64,000 nt of DNA from Candidatus Thorarchaeota archaeon. Its GTDB lineage: Archaea; Asgardarchaeota; Thorarchaeia; Thorarchaeales; Thorarchaeaceae. The notes under the pieces are model-generated. The model saw only the letters and a program-made list of their open reading frames with translations, was not told where the DNA came from and did no database searches. A program made the translations under genes and the position numbers. Positions within the stretch are counted from its first letter, which is position 1. Each line of letters starts with the position of its first letter. Positions 8,631 through 17,280 of this stretch are shown in pieces. The DNA lies in the NCBI GenBank assembly GCA_016933575.1, contig JAFGAR010000081.1:186001-250000 (forward strand), read 5' to 3'.

Positions 8631-8696
8631 CTGCTTCCTTTGAGTCTGAAACAGCTGCTTATCTAATAGCAACAGTCCGCTCTCGGAAATATTTCG

Positions 8697-8704
8697 CATT
8701 TAAA
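8697..8704 (-). promoter_or_regulatory. Likely TATA box of the uL22-uL30 operon
   Basis: The minus strand has GTTTAAATG just after the stop of the 141-aa gene. TTTAAA matches the archaeal TATA consensus. A transcript starting about 25 nt downstream would carry a leader of about 185 nt before uL22, which is long for an archaeal mRNA. No other clear TATA-like site was found closer to uL22. Confidence 0.4.
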
Positions 8705-8730
8705 CATTGTCACATGTCCGAGAACGAGAC

Positions 8731-9156
8731 TCACGGATTATCTCCAAACTCTGCGGTGACACGTTTGAGAATAGGAGTTCTTATTGATCTCTTGACTAGC
8801 TCTACTCCCGAATCCGTCAGAGTTCCTTTGATATAATGCACACCTGCAGACTGAATATACACAAATCCCTTTTTCTTCAGATTCTGTAGGCTTCCAAGGA
8901 CGATCTGAGTCAGTTCCTCCTCAGTAACTTCTAGGCCGCCTCCAGGTATCTGTAAGGTCTCACTCATTCTCAGAATATTTCGCATTGAACTAAGTTGTCT
9001 ACGATGGCTATCATATGGATTGGAATACATCCACAATAAAACAATCAAATCTACAACATCTAACCCAATGTCTGGATTCATCTCCAAGGCTTTCTTTGCA
9101 ACAAGTTCGACAATGGGCATTATTACCACGACATTACTGATTTGAAACCTATTCAA
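8731..9156 (-). CDS. Unknown protein, possible winged helix
   Basis: A 141-aa protein I do not recognise. The C-terminal half (EEELTQIVLGSLQNLKKKGF, then VYIQSAGVHYIKGTLTDSG) has a helix followed by two short strands and a turn, like a winged helix-turn-helix with its wing. The start is a TTG at 9156; an ATG at 9120 (MPIVELVAKKALEMN) is an alternative. It follows the zinc-ribbon protein by 13 nt and is probably co-transcribed with it. A regulatory role is only a guess. Confidence 0.6.
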   Translation of the reverse strand: MNRFQISNVVVIMPIVELVAKKALEMNPDIGLDVVDLIVLLWMYSNPYDSHRRQLSSMRNILRMSETLQIPGGGLEVTEEELTQIVLGSLQNLKKKGFVYIQSAGVHYIKGTLTDSGVELVKRSIRTPILKRVTAEFGDNP

Positions 9157-9169
9157 TGAATCGAAGTGC

Positions 9170-9883
9170 TCATACCAATTTCACTAATCTGACACTTGGT
9201 TGAAATATATCGCCACCGTGTATAAGTCGCTCGAGAGAACTATCAACCGAGGCCTCTGATATGCCTAGTTTGCCAAAATGGTGAACAATCTCGTTGATTT
9301 CAAGTACGCCTCCTCTATTTTTCAACAATGCTATAATTTCTGACGAGATATCTCTCTTCGCTGATTCGCTCGATGACTCGTCCTCTTCAATATCAACAAG
9401 TTGCACAGCCCATGGTCTTGGAAAGATGAGCACACCACTATTTGATAGCCCTTCAAGTGTTTTCTCCACCCACTCCCACTTCAGACCATCACTTTCGCAG
9501 AGTTCCTCTAATTTGTCTAGTGAGCAGAGCTTCCCCTGTGCTTCTCTTCCAAGGATGGTCATCAACCTCTTCCTTTTACCCAGCATGGGTGTGTCTTCCT
9601 CTTCACTCTCAATGTCCTCTACCTTGACGGTCTCTTTTGGCATCAATGCACGTACTCTCTCATGGGACCGTTCTACTGCCTCCTTGAACTCATCTCCTCC
9701 CCTTGCAGCATTGAACTCCTTAACAGCGGCTGCCGCTTGTTCCGGGCTATCAAATAATGCACGATTGGCTTTGGTGATATCAATGATAGTGCCGCAATAA
9801 CTACATCTCCTATGTCTTTGACCTACTGGAGCATTTGTGAAGTTCCTACACTTTGGGCACATGAACACGAAGAACTGTTTCAA
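9170..9883 (-). CDS. Zinc-ribbon (DUF1922-like) protein with winged-helix-like C-terminus
   Basis: 237 aa. The N-terminus carries a zinc ribbon: MCPKCRNFTNAPVGQRHRRC, then SYCGTIIDI, giving cysteines at about 9, 12, 28 and 31. This resembles the archaeal DUF1922 ribbon. The middle is acidic and probably flexible. Two later helical segments (residues about 105-155 and 180-237) look like winged helices (RGGVLEINEIVHHFGKLGIS, then ASVDSSLERLIHGGDI). A nucleic-acid-binding role is plausible but unproven. The start is a TTG with AGGTG upstream. It is divergent from the ferredoxin at 9999. Confidence 0.72.
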   Translation of the reverse strand: MKQFFVFMCPKCRNFTNAPVGQRHRRCSYCGTIIDITKANRALFDSPEQAAAAVKEFNAARGGDEFKEAVERSHERVRALMPKETVKVEDIESEEEDTPMLGKRKRLMTILGREAQGKLCSLDKLEELCESDGLKWEWVEKTLEGLSNSGVLIFPRPWAVQLVDIEEDESSSESAKRDISSEIIALLKNRGGVLEINEIVHHFGKLGISEASVDSSLERLIHGGDIFQPSVRLVKLV

Positions 9884-9957
9884 AAAATAACACCTACTTC
9901 AATACACTATCTAACGTTGTGGTATTAAAGGTCCCTCTCTCTGGTCAAATGAATATT

Positions 9958-9965
9958 GTTATATC
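9958..9965 (+). promoter_or_regulatory. Likely TATA box for the ferredoxin gene
   Basis: GTTATATC lies 34 nt upstream of the ferredoxin ATG at 9999. Transcription starting about 25 nt downstream would give a short leader, as is usual in archaea. Confidence 0.35.
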
Positions 9966-9998
9966 TCGCACACTCGCGAAACCTCATGGGATTCAGAA

Positions 9999-10223
9999 AT
10001 GACCAAGACCGCCAAGCAAATTCACATCGATGCCAGACTCTGCAAAGGTTGTCACATATGCATCACTGTGTGTCCACATGGTGTCCTTAGGAAGGCTGAG
10101 GTGGTTGATAATCGTGGCTTCTTTCTTCCTGAAGTAGCTGATATCGAAGCCTGTCGTGTTTGCCGACTCTGTGAATTGGAATGTCCCGATTTTGCGATTT
10201 GCGTCGAAGAAATAACAGACTAA
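9999..10223 (+). CDS. Small 2[4Fe-4S] ferredoxin (KorD-like)
   Basis: A 74-residue ferredoxin with two complete cluster motifs: CKGCHICITVCP (about residues 15-26) and CRVCRLCELECP (about 52-63). It resembles the delta subunit of 2-oxoacid:ferredoxin oxidoreductases (KorD). No alpha, beta or gamma subunit lies nearby, so it may act as a free electron carrier or serve an enzyme encoded elsewhere. Its own TATA-like site is at about 9958. Confidence 0.85.
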   Translation: MTKTAKQIHIDARLCKGCHICITVCPHGVLRKAEVVDNRGFFLPEVADIEACRVCRLCELECPDFAICVEEITD

Positions 10224-10315
10224 TCCTTTTGAAACACTCGGTTTCTACGAGCACTAATAATACATGGAATGATATATGTTTAGACACTGACTTGAAGAGT
10301 CTGCAGTCCAAGTAG

Positions 10316-10894
10316 GTGTATGAATTGGAGAATACAGATATCCAGCTCTTGCTGAATATTCGAACAAAACTCAATGAAGAGATTGATCGATTGAAGGATA
10401 TGATTGCTCGTTTAGAGGAGCATATAGAGACACTAGATGAACAGATTGCAAAAGGTAGTTTTGCCACTGCAGATGTTGCAATGACGAAAGGGATTGTGAG
10501 AGAACCTACAACTCCAAGTGAACCTCTCTTTGGGAGCGAGGAGTCTCAGAGTATTGTAATCACCAATAAGGCAGGCAATCTCGAATTGGGAACTATCGAG
10601 ATTATTGAACAGACAATCAGAGTGATTCCAGCTGAACACGCCATTTATGACATCACTCGTGGAGCCTTTGCCAGATTCTTCATGGAGCGAATTCTAGGCA
10701 AATTCCAACAAGATGACCGTCATCGAGTTGAGAATGGAGAAATCGAATGGGATGATGCCTTTGACTTCGAGGTACACGCTGAGGACAATATACTCGAAGA
10801 GATGGTCATCAGAAACTTCGGTGATGATGCTCGACTGAAGGAAATTCAAAATACCCTTCAATGGGCTCTAGAAAAGACATATAGTGCAAGATGA
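10316..10894 (+). CDS. Unknown protein with N-terminal coiled coil
   Basis: 192 aa, not recognised. Residues about 5-50 (IRTKLNEEIDRLKDMIARLE, EHIETLDEQIAK) form a strong heptad coiled coil. The rest is a globular acidic domain ending in a helix (KEIQNTLQWALEKTYSAR). The start is a GTG at 10316, with a TTG at 10325 equally possible; AGGTG lies just in front. A TATA-like GATATATG at about 10270 fits a single-gene transcript. No membrane segment or known catalytic motif is visible. Confidence 0.65.
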   Translation: MYELENTDIQLLLNIRTKLNEEIDRLKDMIARLEEHIETLDEQIAKGSFATADVAMTKGIVREPTTPSEPLFGSEESQSIVITNKAGNLELGTIEIIEQTIRVIPAEHAIYDITRGAFARFFMERILGKFQQDDRHRVENGEIEWDDAFDFEVHAEDNILEEMVIRNFGDDARLKEIQNTLQWALEKTYSAR

Positions 10895-11005
10895 TTCCAT
10901 GATGGCGCCCTTGAGAACTCACCCTAACTTCCTTTGCAAAAGAATATAACTTACATCTCTCTATTTTTGGAAGTAGAAAGTAGAGAGTTCCTTGGAGTGG
11001 CATAG

Positions 11006-11620
11006 ATGGCTTCCCACAATATTGACAACGATCTTGCAGTTAATCCTCAAGTCATTGTGGAAACCGTTCGTAATGCACATGAGTTCTTTTCTGAACACAG
11101 AATCGATGAACGTTATGAGAAAATGGCCCTAGACCTCGTGCGGAGATATGTTTCACAGGAAGGAAACCCTCGTGAGGAGGATCCCTTCTTTGCTGCCTCC
11201 CTCTATATGGTTACTAGACACCCTTGGAGTCATCCCAATCCCCTTACAAAGACTGAGTTTGCTAACAAGCTGAATATGAAGGAGTCTAGCTTGGAATGGT
11301 ACACAGATACAATAGGCATGAAACTTGGATTTTCAATCTTTCATGATTCCTCTCAACTACCCTTCTTTTTAGACCCGCAAGGAACCATTGCTAGTGTCGT
11401 TGATTCCATTGTAATATCAAATGTTGGCGAAGAGGTAGTCAGTAGTATTGTAAGTCGAAATGTTCTCTCACCTGACCAACTTGCAGAAAAAATCGTAGAT
11501 CAACTATGCAGTGTTGTCAAGATTATCCCTGCCGTATTTGAACAGGAACTCTATAGTTTGGTTCGTAAGAAAATCGAGGTGGAGAGTAAACGGCTCTCCG
11601 ACCAATTGATGCGGCGTTAA
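11006..11620 (+). CDS. Unknown protein with single cyclin/TFB-like fold (possible)
   Basis: 204 aa. Residues about 30-110 resemble one repeat of the TFB/cyclin fold: DERYEKMALDLVRRYVSQEG, then PFFAASLYMVTRHPW, then LTKTEFANKLNMKESSLEWY. Compare LAAAAIYVAS and TQREIAEVARVTEVTVRNRY in the TFBs of this window. There is no zinc ribbon and no second repeat. The C-terminal 80 residues are helical. The start ATG has GGAGTGG upstream and a TATA-like AATATAAC at about 10943. The fold call is inference from pattern; function unknown. Confidence 0.6.
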   Translation: MASHNIDNDLAVNPQVIVETVRNAHEFFSEHRIDERYEKMALDLVRRYVSQEGNPREEDPFFAASLYMVTRHPWSHPNPLTKTEFANKLNMKESSLEWYTDTIGMKLGFSIFHDSSQLPFFLDPQGTIASVVDSIVISNVGEEVVSSIVSRNVLSPDQLAEKIVDQLCSVVKIIPAVFEQELYSLVRKKIEVESKRLSDQLMRR

Positions 11621-11625
11621 GTTGT

Positions 11626-11931
11626 CTATGAATTCTCTGGTTGCAGTGTCACTTCTTCAACAAGTCTCTTTCCTGCAACAACTTGATCAATCGAGTGGAT
11701 CACAGCTCCTGCCTGCTCAAGAATATCCTTGATGCTATCATAGCTAAGATCGTCTCCTTCAAGAGTGATTGTGATACTCTCAGTATTCTGGTCCACTTCT
11801 TTCAGGGTGATGTTGAGTCCACTTACCCGATCATCTCGGGTCATCATTAAAGCAAGGTCCGTCAAACGTGGACTGTGCGGTTTCAAAACGTCTAGTACTA
11901 TTCTTCGTATGCCTTGAGGCAATAATCGCAT
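11626..11931 (-). CDS. DUF211 family protein
   Basis: A 101-aa protein of the archaeal DUF211 family. The family pattern is clear: GIRRIVLDVLKPHSPRLTDL, then SGLNITLKEVDQNTESITIT, then GAVIHSIDQVVAGKRLVEEV. The fold is expected to be a small alpha/beta ferredoxin-like domain; the biochemical role of the family is not settled. It converges with the upstream gene, leaving only 5 nt between stops. Confidence 0.85.
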   Translation of the reverse strand: MRLLPQGIRRIVLDVLKPHSPRLTDLALMMTRDDRVSGLNITLKEVDQNTESITITLEGDDLSYDSIKDILEQAGAVIHSIDQVVAGKRLVEEVTLQPENS

Positions 11932-12158
11932 TCCCCATAATTGACCATTTGGCCTTATTTTCTACAGATGTTGCCACTGGAATTTGCTTGTTAAACCTTA
12001 CGACAACGGAACAAATACGTTTTTCCATTATTTTTATCGTCGCCCTGTATTCTGGCGCCAATAAGTGTGACAAGAGTGGGAAGCTCCCCAAGGCTTATAT
12101 CAACATCCAGATGAATTCTATGTTGTACCCTTCTTAGGGGTACGCCGGGAAAATATAG

Positions 12159-12491
12159 GTGGACGCTTGCTTGACATTGAAACAGGAGAGACTTACTAGA
12201 CAAACCAAGGACATTCCTTCAACGAAGGACTTGCCTAATATCCGATCCATCAAATACGAGTCAGGCTTGACCATCGATATTGATGTTGCAGATTTCAAAG
12301 GTCATCCTTTATGGAACATTCTCATAGAAACAGCTCGTAATAATCCTCTCTTTCCTGGAAGATCTGGTTATGCTCATAACCATATCATCCCGGAGAATCC
12401 TAAGATAACCCCGAAAGAGCTAGCCAGCAAACTGTCAATCACTGTGGGTGAGGCATTGGCAATTCTAGAGGGTTATGAAAAAACTGGTTAA
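12159..12491 (+). CDS. Conserved-looking archaeal protein with C-terminal HTH
   Basis: A protein of up to 110 aa. The core starts near residue 30 (YESGLTIDIDVADFKGHPLW, NILIETA) and ends in a likely helix-turn-helix (ITPKELASKLSITVGEALAI). The pattern looks like a family of small archaeal proteins, but I cannot name it. The start is unsure: GTG 12159 lies only a few bases from a TATA-like AAAATATA (12149-12156). A later TTG after GGAGAG (about 12185) may therefore be the true start. It precedes HypD by 59 nt, with a separate TATA-like element in that gap. Confidence 0.6.
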   Translation: MDACLTLKQERLTRQTKDIPSTKDLPNIRSIKYESGLTIDIDVADFKGHPLWNILIETARNNPLFPGRSGYAHNHIIPENPKITPKELASKLSITVGEALAILEGYEKTG

Positions 12492-12550
12492 ACTTGCCAC
12501 AAGTCTTCATTTTTAAGCTATATCTCTCTAGGGTATAATGGATTGATATC

Positions 12551-13630
12551 ATGAGTGAATCGACCGGATTCAGAGATGCTAGATATGCTCACGCGCTCAA
12601 GAGAGAGATAGAGACTCTCAGCAATGAAAAGAAGATACGGATTGTTCATGTATGTGGCACACATGAAGACACCATTAGTCAACATGGAATTCGTTCATTA
12701 CTTCCAGAGAGCATGAGTCTAGTTGCTGGGCCTGGATGTCCTGTCTGTGTCTGTGCAGCTGAAGATGTAGATATGGCAATCGAGCTAGCTCGTCAAGGTC
12801 ATATTGTAACATCTTTCGGTGACATGATTCGTGTGCCAGCAACAGATACATCCTTGGCAAAGGAACGAACAAAGGGTGCTGATGTTCGTATTGTCTATGG
12901 GGCAAATGATGCAGTAGAGATAGCAAAGAAGAATCCCGACAAAGAAGTTGTCTTTGTAGGAGCTGGCTTTGAGACTACTGCTCCTACAATCGCTATTGAG
13001 CTATTACGAAAACCGCCTTCTAACTTCTCGATTCTCACATCACTGAAAGTCATTCCCCCCGCAATGGAGCTGCTTGTGAAGATTGAAGGATTTGCAGTCG
13101 ATGGATTCATCACTCCCGGTCATGTAGCGACCATAATAGGAACTGAAGCATTCAAGCCCTTTGCAGAGAAACATGGAGTGCCTTGTGTGACTGCTGGATT
13201 TGAGCCGTTAGATGTCCTTGAGGCAATTCGTATGATATTGATTCAGATTGCTGAAGGTCGAGCCACCTCTGAGAACGAATATACACGAGTTGTGCGCCTG
13301 GAGGGTAACCTTGCGGCACAGAAAGCACTAGAACAAGCCTTTAGGATTGGTGATGTACCATGGAGGGGTCTTGGGATCATTGAAAGCTCAGGGTACTTCA
13401 TTAGAGATGAGTTTTCTGAGCATGATGCTCGCAAGAGATTTGATTTTCCAGAAATAGAATCTATTGACATTCTTCCTGGATGTAGGTGTCACGAAGTAAT
13501 TCTGGGAATGGTCGATCCTGTTGAATGTCCACTTTTTGGAAAACGGTGCACACCCGAAGACCCCTATGGTCCCTGTATGGTAGGCCATGAAGGAACCTGT
13601 CGAATTCGTCACGAGTTTCAAGGAATCTGA
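12551..13630 (+). CDS. hypD: Hydrogenase maturation protein HypD
   Basis: HypD (359 aa) works with HypC to build and carry the Fe(CN)2CO group for [NiFe] hydrogenases. Diagnostic motifs: VCGTHED (34-40), AGPGCPVCV (59-67), TSFGDM, and FVGAGFETTAPT. The [4Fe-4S] end has CRCHEVILGM, then CPLFGKRCTPEDPYGPC and GHEGTC. All conserved cysteines appear present. No other hyp gene lies in the window, but the Mvh hydrogenase at 48503-51287 is a clear client. The start ATG fits the family length. Confidence 0.96.
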   Translation: MSESTGFRDARYAHALKREIETLSNEKKIRIVHVCGTHEDTISQHGIRSLLPESMSLVAGPGCPVCVCAAEDVDMAIELARQGHIVTSFGDMIRVPATDTSLAKERTKGADVRIVYGANDAVEIAKKNPDKEVVFVGAGFETTAPTIAIELLRKPPSNFSILTSLKVIPPAMELLVKIEGFAVDGFITPGHVATIIGTEAFKPFAEKHGVPCVTAGFEPLDVLEAIRMILIQIAEGRATSENEYTRVVRLEGNLAAQKALEQAFRIGDVPWRGLGIIESSGYFIRDEFSEHDARKRFDFPEIESIDILPGCRCHEVILGMVDPVECPLFGKRCTPEDPYGPCMVGHEGTCRIRHEFQGI

Positions 13631-13638
13631 AAAAGGTA

Positions 13639-14259
13639 TCAGTGAGTTCTATGTCTCTTTTCAGCCATCTTCAGGTCTCTCTGCGTGTTAAGGTTCGTAA
13701 AGGTCTCTAACTCTGAGTCAAACTGCTTCAAGGTCTCTGTAGAAATATACAACACATGTTGTATCTGTTTCAATAGATCACTCATTCGATACTGACCACT
13801 CTCTATAATCTCGAGTCCCTTTGAGTAGGCATGCTCAGCCAAGTAGACTGAGTGTATTGGTTCAATATACCCTGATGGCCAGATTGGTACTACTGCTCCA
13901 TGCCCTGGAGACAATCGTATGAGTACCTTGAGTAATTCTGGTTGTGTGAATGGTGCATCCACTGGCAATAGAAGTGTGTACTGTGTTGAGGTATATTCAA
14001 ATGCCGTTAGTGCTCCGTTCAGAGCTGATTTTATACTGCCATCTGGGTCAGTAACAACTCGTACATTCTTGACCAGTGGTTTGATTTTGGTAGCTTGTTC
14101 TTCCTCTGAAACCACTATGAGGAGTTCTGGTGAGATCGTACGAGCTATTTCTAACATGTGGGCAATTAGTGGTTTCTGATGAAATGTAGTTGTGAACTTA
14201 TCTGCTCCAAATCGTTTCGAGGCGCCTCCTGCCAAGATTGCAACAGTCACATCTTGCAT
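13639..14259 (-). CDS. mobA: Molybdenum cofactor guanylyltransferase (MobA-like)
   Basis: A nucleotidyltransferase of the MobA family, which links GMP to molybdopterin. Motifs: ILAGGASKRFGADK at the N-terminus (nucleotide binding), LLLPVDAPFTQPELL (metal/nucleotide site), and the family end TFTNLNTQRDL. I chose ATG 14259 because GAGGT lies 10 nt upstream and the protein then opens MQDVTVAILAGG like its relatives; a GTG at 14292 would add 11 residues. It follows HdrA by a short gap. Tungsten enzymes such as the AORs here use bis-pterin without GMP, so the product may serve another enzyme. Confidence 0.85.
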   Translation of the reverse strand: MQDVTVAILAGGASKRFGADKFTTTFHQKPLIAHMLEIARTISPELLIVVSEEEQATKIKPLVKNVRVVTDPDGSIKSALNGALTAFEYTSTQYTLLLPVDAPFTQPELLKVLIRLSPGHGAVVPIWPSGYIEPIHSVYLAEHAYSKGLEIIESGQYRMSDLLKQIQHVLYISTETLKQFDSELETFTNLNTQRDLKMAEKRHRTH

Positions 14260-14300
14260 CTTTTCTAAGACCTCGATATGATTTGAAGACACCCACCTTA

Positions 14301-16271
14301 TCAGCTCTCTTCTCGAGGGGTAAGATACTCAGTAATCATTGCAGCAATCTGTCCGTCTGTGTAATGTTGTGACGATATTGCACCACTGGCGCAGGTCGAT
14401 GTGCAGGTCCCACATCCCTTGCATAGAGCTGGATTAACCTCTGCAAATCCTCTCTCATTTAGCGCAATCGCATTGAATGGACAGACTGAGATACAGACTT
14501 GACATCCTGCGCACTTATCCTCGTCCACGATAGAGTAGTAAGGTTCCACGTTGATCTTCCCTTTGCCCATTAGAGCCATTGCTCCAGCAGCTGCAGCCTT
14601 TGCTTGAGCTACAGTGTCTGGAATGTCTTTGGGTCCCTGTGCCATTCCTGCTACAAATATACCATCGTTGAACGAGTCTACCGGACGGAGTTTGGGATGT
14701 GCCTCAAGTAAGAAACCATCAGCTGAAACACTAAGATTGAGTATGTGTGCAATCTGTTTTGCAGACTCCGGTGCCACGACACCTGTAGATAATACGACGA
14801 GGTCAACATCCTTCAGCTCGATGGGTTTTCCAAGTAGTGTGTCCTCACCTCTCACAGTGAGGGACATCGTCTTGTCGTTCTGAAATACTTCACCCACTCT
14901 ACCTCTGATGAAAGTTACACCCGCTGCGGCTGTACTCTCATAGAACTCCTCGTAACCCTTTCCAAAGGTCCTGAGGTCGATATAGAAGATGTACACATCA
15001 ATACCCAACTTATCACGAATCATTCTAGCTTGTTTGATGGCAGTCATGCAACATACACGAGAGCAGTATTTGTTCGTCAGTTCATCACGGCTTCCTACAC
15101 ATTGTACGTAGACCATCTTCTTTGGTTCTTTGAGGTCTGAGGGTCTCACCATATGACCCTGTGTAGGTCCTGCAGAACTTAGCATTCGCTCGACTTCACC
15201 GATATTGACAACATTTGGAAACTCACCATATCCGTATTCTGGCTTTTTCGTAGCATCAAACAAATCGAATCCTGTAGCAACAATAATGGTACCTACTTCA
15301 ATCTCGATTATCTTCTCATGATCATCGTAATTGATTGCCTCAGCATCGCATTTGTCCTTGCACTTTCCACATCTAACTGCATCTACACCAAGACAATTCT
15401 CCATATCGAGGAGATAGGCTGATGGGACTGCTTGCGCAAATGGGATATAGATTGCTTTTCTGTAGGAGAGTTGGGCTTCAAACTCTGCGGGGACATCCAC
15501 TGGGCAGACACTACTGCAGTCTCCACATGATGTGCACTTTGCAACGTCTACATACCTCGGATGCTGTCGAATCTTCACCTTGAAATTACCAACATAGCCA
15601 TCAACCTCATCCACCTCAGCAAAGGTCAATAGTTCGATATTGGGATGAGCCCCGATCTCTGCCATTCTAGGAGTCAGAATACATGAACTGCAATCAAGAG
15701 TGGGGAATGTCTTATCCCAACGTGCCATCTTTCCACCAATGCTTGGTTCTTTCTCGACCATATAGACCTTGAAGCCAGCATTGGCAAGATCAAGGGCTGC
15801 AGAGATACCCGCAATTCCTGCTCCTACAATCAGGGTGGACTTCTTGATTGAGACCTCTGGTTCTTCTAATGGTTCTAAGAGTCTTGCTCGTGCTACAGCC
15901 ATGCGAATCAGGTCAATGGCTTTCTCAGTTGCTGCGGCAGGATCATCTGAATGAATCCAGGAATCATGTTCTCTGATGTTAGCAATCTCCAAGAGAAATG
16001 GATTGAGTCCAACCTCACGCATCACTTGTCTGAAGGTAGGCTCATGCATTCTTGGAGAGCATGCGGCAACAACGACGCCATCTAATCTACTATTCTTAAT
16101 GTGGTCCTTCACTATCTGCTGACCCGGTTTTGAACAGACATATTTGTAGTCATCAATAACTTCGACATTAGGAAGCTTAGCAATGGCTTCCTTGACTTTC
16201 TCAATATCAACAACACCAGCTATGTTACTTCCACAGTGGCAGATGAAGACACCAATCTTTCTATCAGACAT
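14301..16271 (-). CDS. hdrA: HdrA-like flavin/iron-sulfur subunit
   Basis: HdrA (656 aa), the FAD subunit of heterodisulfide-reductase-type complexes, which splits electrons between ferredoxin and a second acceptor. Seen in order: N-terminal GVFICHCGSNIAGVVD; FAD-binding GAGIAGISAALDLANAGF (about 150-167); CTSCGDCSSVCP and CLGVDAVRCGKCKDKC in the insert; then C-terminal ferredoxin motifs CAGCQVCISVCP and CKGCGTCTSTC. Length equals methanogen HdrA. HdrB and HdrC are not adjacent. MvhADG, its usual partner, is encoded at 48503-51287. Confidence 0.95.
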   Translation of the reverse strand: MSDRKIGVFICHCGSNIAGVVDIEKVKEAIAKLPNVEVIDDYKYVCSKPGQQIVKDHIKNSRLDGVVVAACSPRMHEPTFRQVMREVGLNPFLLEIANIREHDSWIHSDDPAAATEKAIDLIRMAVARARLLEPLEEPEVSIKKSTLIVGAGIAGISAALDLANAGFKVYMVEKEPSIGGKMARWDKTFPTLDCSSCILTPRMAEIGAHPNIELLTFAEVDEVDGYVGNFKVKIRQHPRYVDVAKCTSCGDCSSVCPVDVPAEFEAQLSYRKAIYIPFAQAVPSAYLLDMENCLGVDAVRCGKCKDKCDAEAINYDDHEKIIEIEVGTIIVATGFDLFDATKKPEYGYGEFPNVVNIGEVERMLSSAGPTQGHMVRPSDLKEPKKMVYVQCVGSRDELTNKYCSRVCCMTAIKQARMIRDKLGIDVYIFYIDLRTFGKGYEEFYESTAAAGVTFIRGRVGEVFQNDKTMSLTVRGEDTLLGKPIELKDVDLVVLSTGVVAPESAKQIAHILNLSVSADGFLLEAHPKLRPVDSFNDGIFVAGMAQGPKDIPDTVAQAKAAAAGAMALMGKGKINVEPYYSIVDEDKCAGCQVCISVCPFNAIALNERGFAEVNPALCKGCGTCTSTCASGAISSQHYTDGQIAAMITEYLTPREES

Positions 16272-16456
16272 CTAAGGTTCCTCGGATTCAAGCATAGTGA
16301 TATCAATGCGAATGGATACAGGCGCCGTTGAATGTAGGCAATAAAGTGTTTCGGGAGCTGGCATAGCTCTTTAAGAACATTCTCTGAGGTGAGAATTCCT
16401 ACCAAAAGCGTAAAAAGCGCATTTCACGGCACACTCAGCTACCCGGAGGCTATACT

Positions 16457-17230
16457 TTGCCTGGAAAGGTCTGGAACTATATAATCGATAAGCTAACAAA
16501 AGAAGGCGCCCTTCATTTCTCTTTACTGGACCCTGACCCTCTTTCCACAACCATCGAGGAAGTGGTTGAGCTGGCTGAGCTAGCAGAGAAGGCAGGGAGT
16601 GACGCAATAATGATAGGTGGAAGCACAGTCTTTGGTGTGATTGATGATGCAGTTGCAAAGATCACAGAAGCAGTAGATATTCCAACCATTCTCTTTCCCG
16701 GTAATATCACGGGGGTTTCAGAGCATGCTGATGCAATGTTCTTCATGACCCTACTGAATAGCACCAATCCCTATTGGATTATTGGTGCTCAGGCTCTTGC
16801 TGCTCCAAAGATCAAACTTGTTGGCATAGAGACTATTCCAATGGCGTATCTTATGGTGGCTCCTGGAAAGACAGCTGCATGGGTCGGAGATGCAAAGCCC
16901 TTTCTCCGTGACAAACCCAAGATACCTGCAATGTATGCTATTGCTGCAGAGTTACTTGGCATGAAACTCGTGTATCTTGAAGCAGGAAGTGGTGCTGAAG
17001 GCGGTGGAGTTCCTCCTGAGATGATTTCTGCTGTTTCCAAGTTCATTGACATACCTGTTATCACCGGTGGCGGTTTCAATGATGCAGAATCTGTTGTCCG
17101 AGCAGTTGATGCTGGAGCTTCCATTGTTGTCCAAGGAACCTACCTCGAGAAAAATGTCAAAAAAGATAAGGGCGAGGGACTCGCGAAGATTATAAAATCG
17201 TTGAAAGAAGCAGGCGCCAAGAGAGTTTAA
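16457..17230 (+). CDS. Geranylgeranylglyceryl phosphate synthase
   Basis: GGGP synthase (257 aa) makes the first ether bond of archaeal membrane lipids from sn-glycerol-1-phosphate and GGPP. It is a TIM barrel of the PcrB/GGGPS family: HFSLLDPDPLS, DAIMIGGSTVFG, ILFPGNITGVSEHADAMFFM, LVYLEAGSGAEGG and ITGGGFNDAESVVRAVDAGA (phosphate-binding). The start is TTG 16457 with GGAGG 10 nt upstream. It is divergent from HdrA. The gene itself is strong evidence that the host is an archaeon. Confidence 0.95.
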   Translation: MPGKVWNYIIDKLTKEGALHFSLLDPDPLSTTIEEVVELAELAEKAGSDAIMIGGSTVFGVIDDAVAKITEAVDIPTILFPGNITGVSEHADAMFFMTLLNSTNPYWIIGAQALAAPKIKLVGIETIPMAYLMVAPGKTAAWVGDAKPFLRDKPKIPAMYAIAAELLGMKLVYLEAGSGAEGGGVPPEMISAVSKFIDIPVITGGGFNDAESVVRAVDAGASIVVQGTYLEKNVKKDKGEGLAKIIKSLKEAGAKRV

Positions 17231-17280
17231 ATACTTGGCACCCCTCTTTCATCCAGTTTCAATGGGAGGTTAAAACACCT

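Noticed and set aside
11991..12203. Open frame on the minus strand between the DUF211 gene and its divergent neighbour
   Set aside because: Its second half (LDVDISLGELPTLVTLIGAR) looks protein-like, but no start codon with a ribosome site lies in front. Its only in-frame start (TTG 12203) falls inside the next gene and its promoter. Kept as doubtful.
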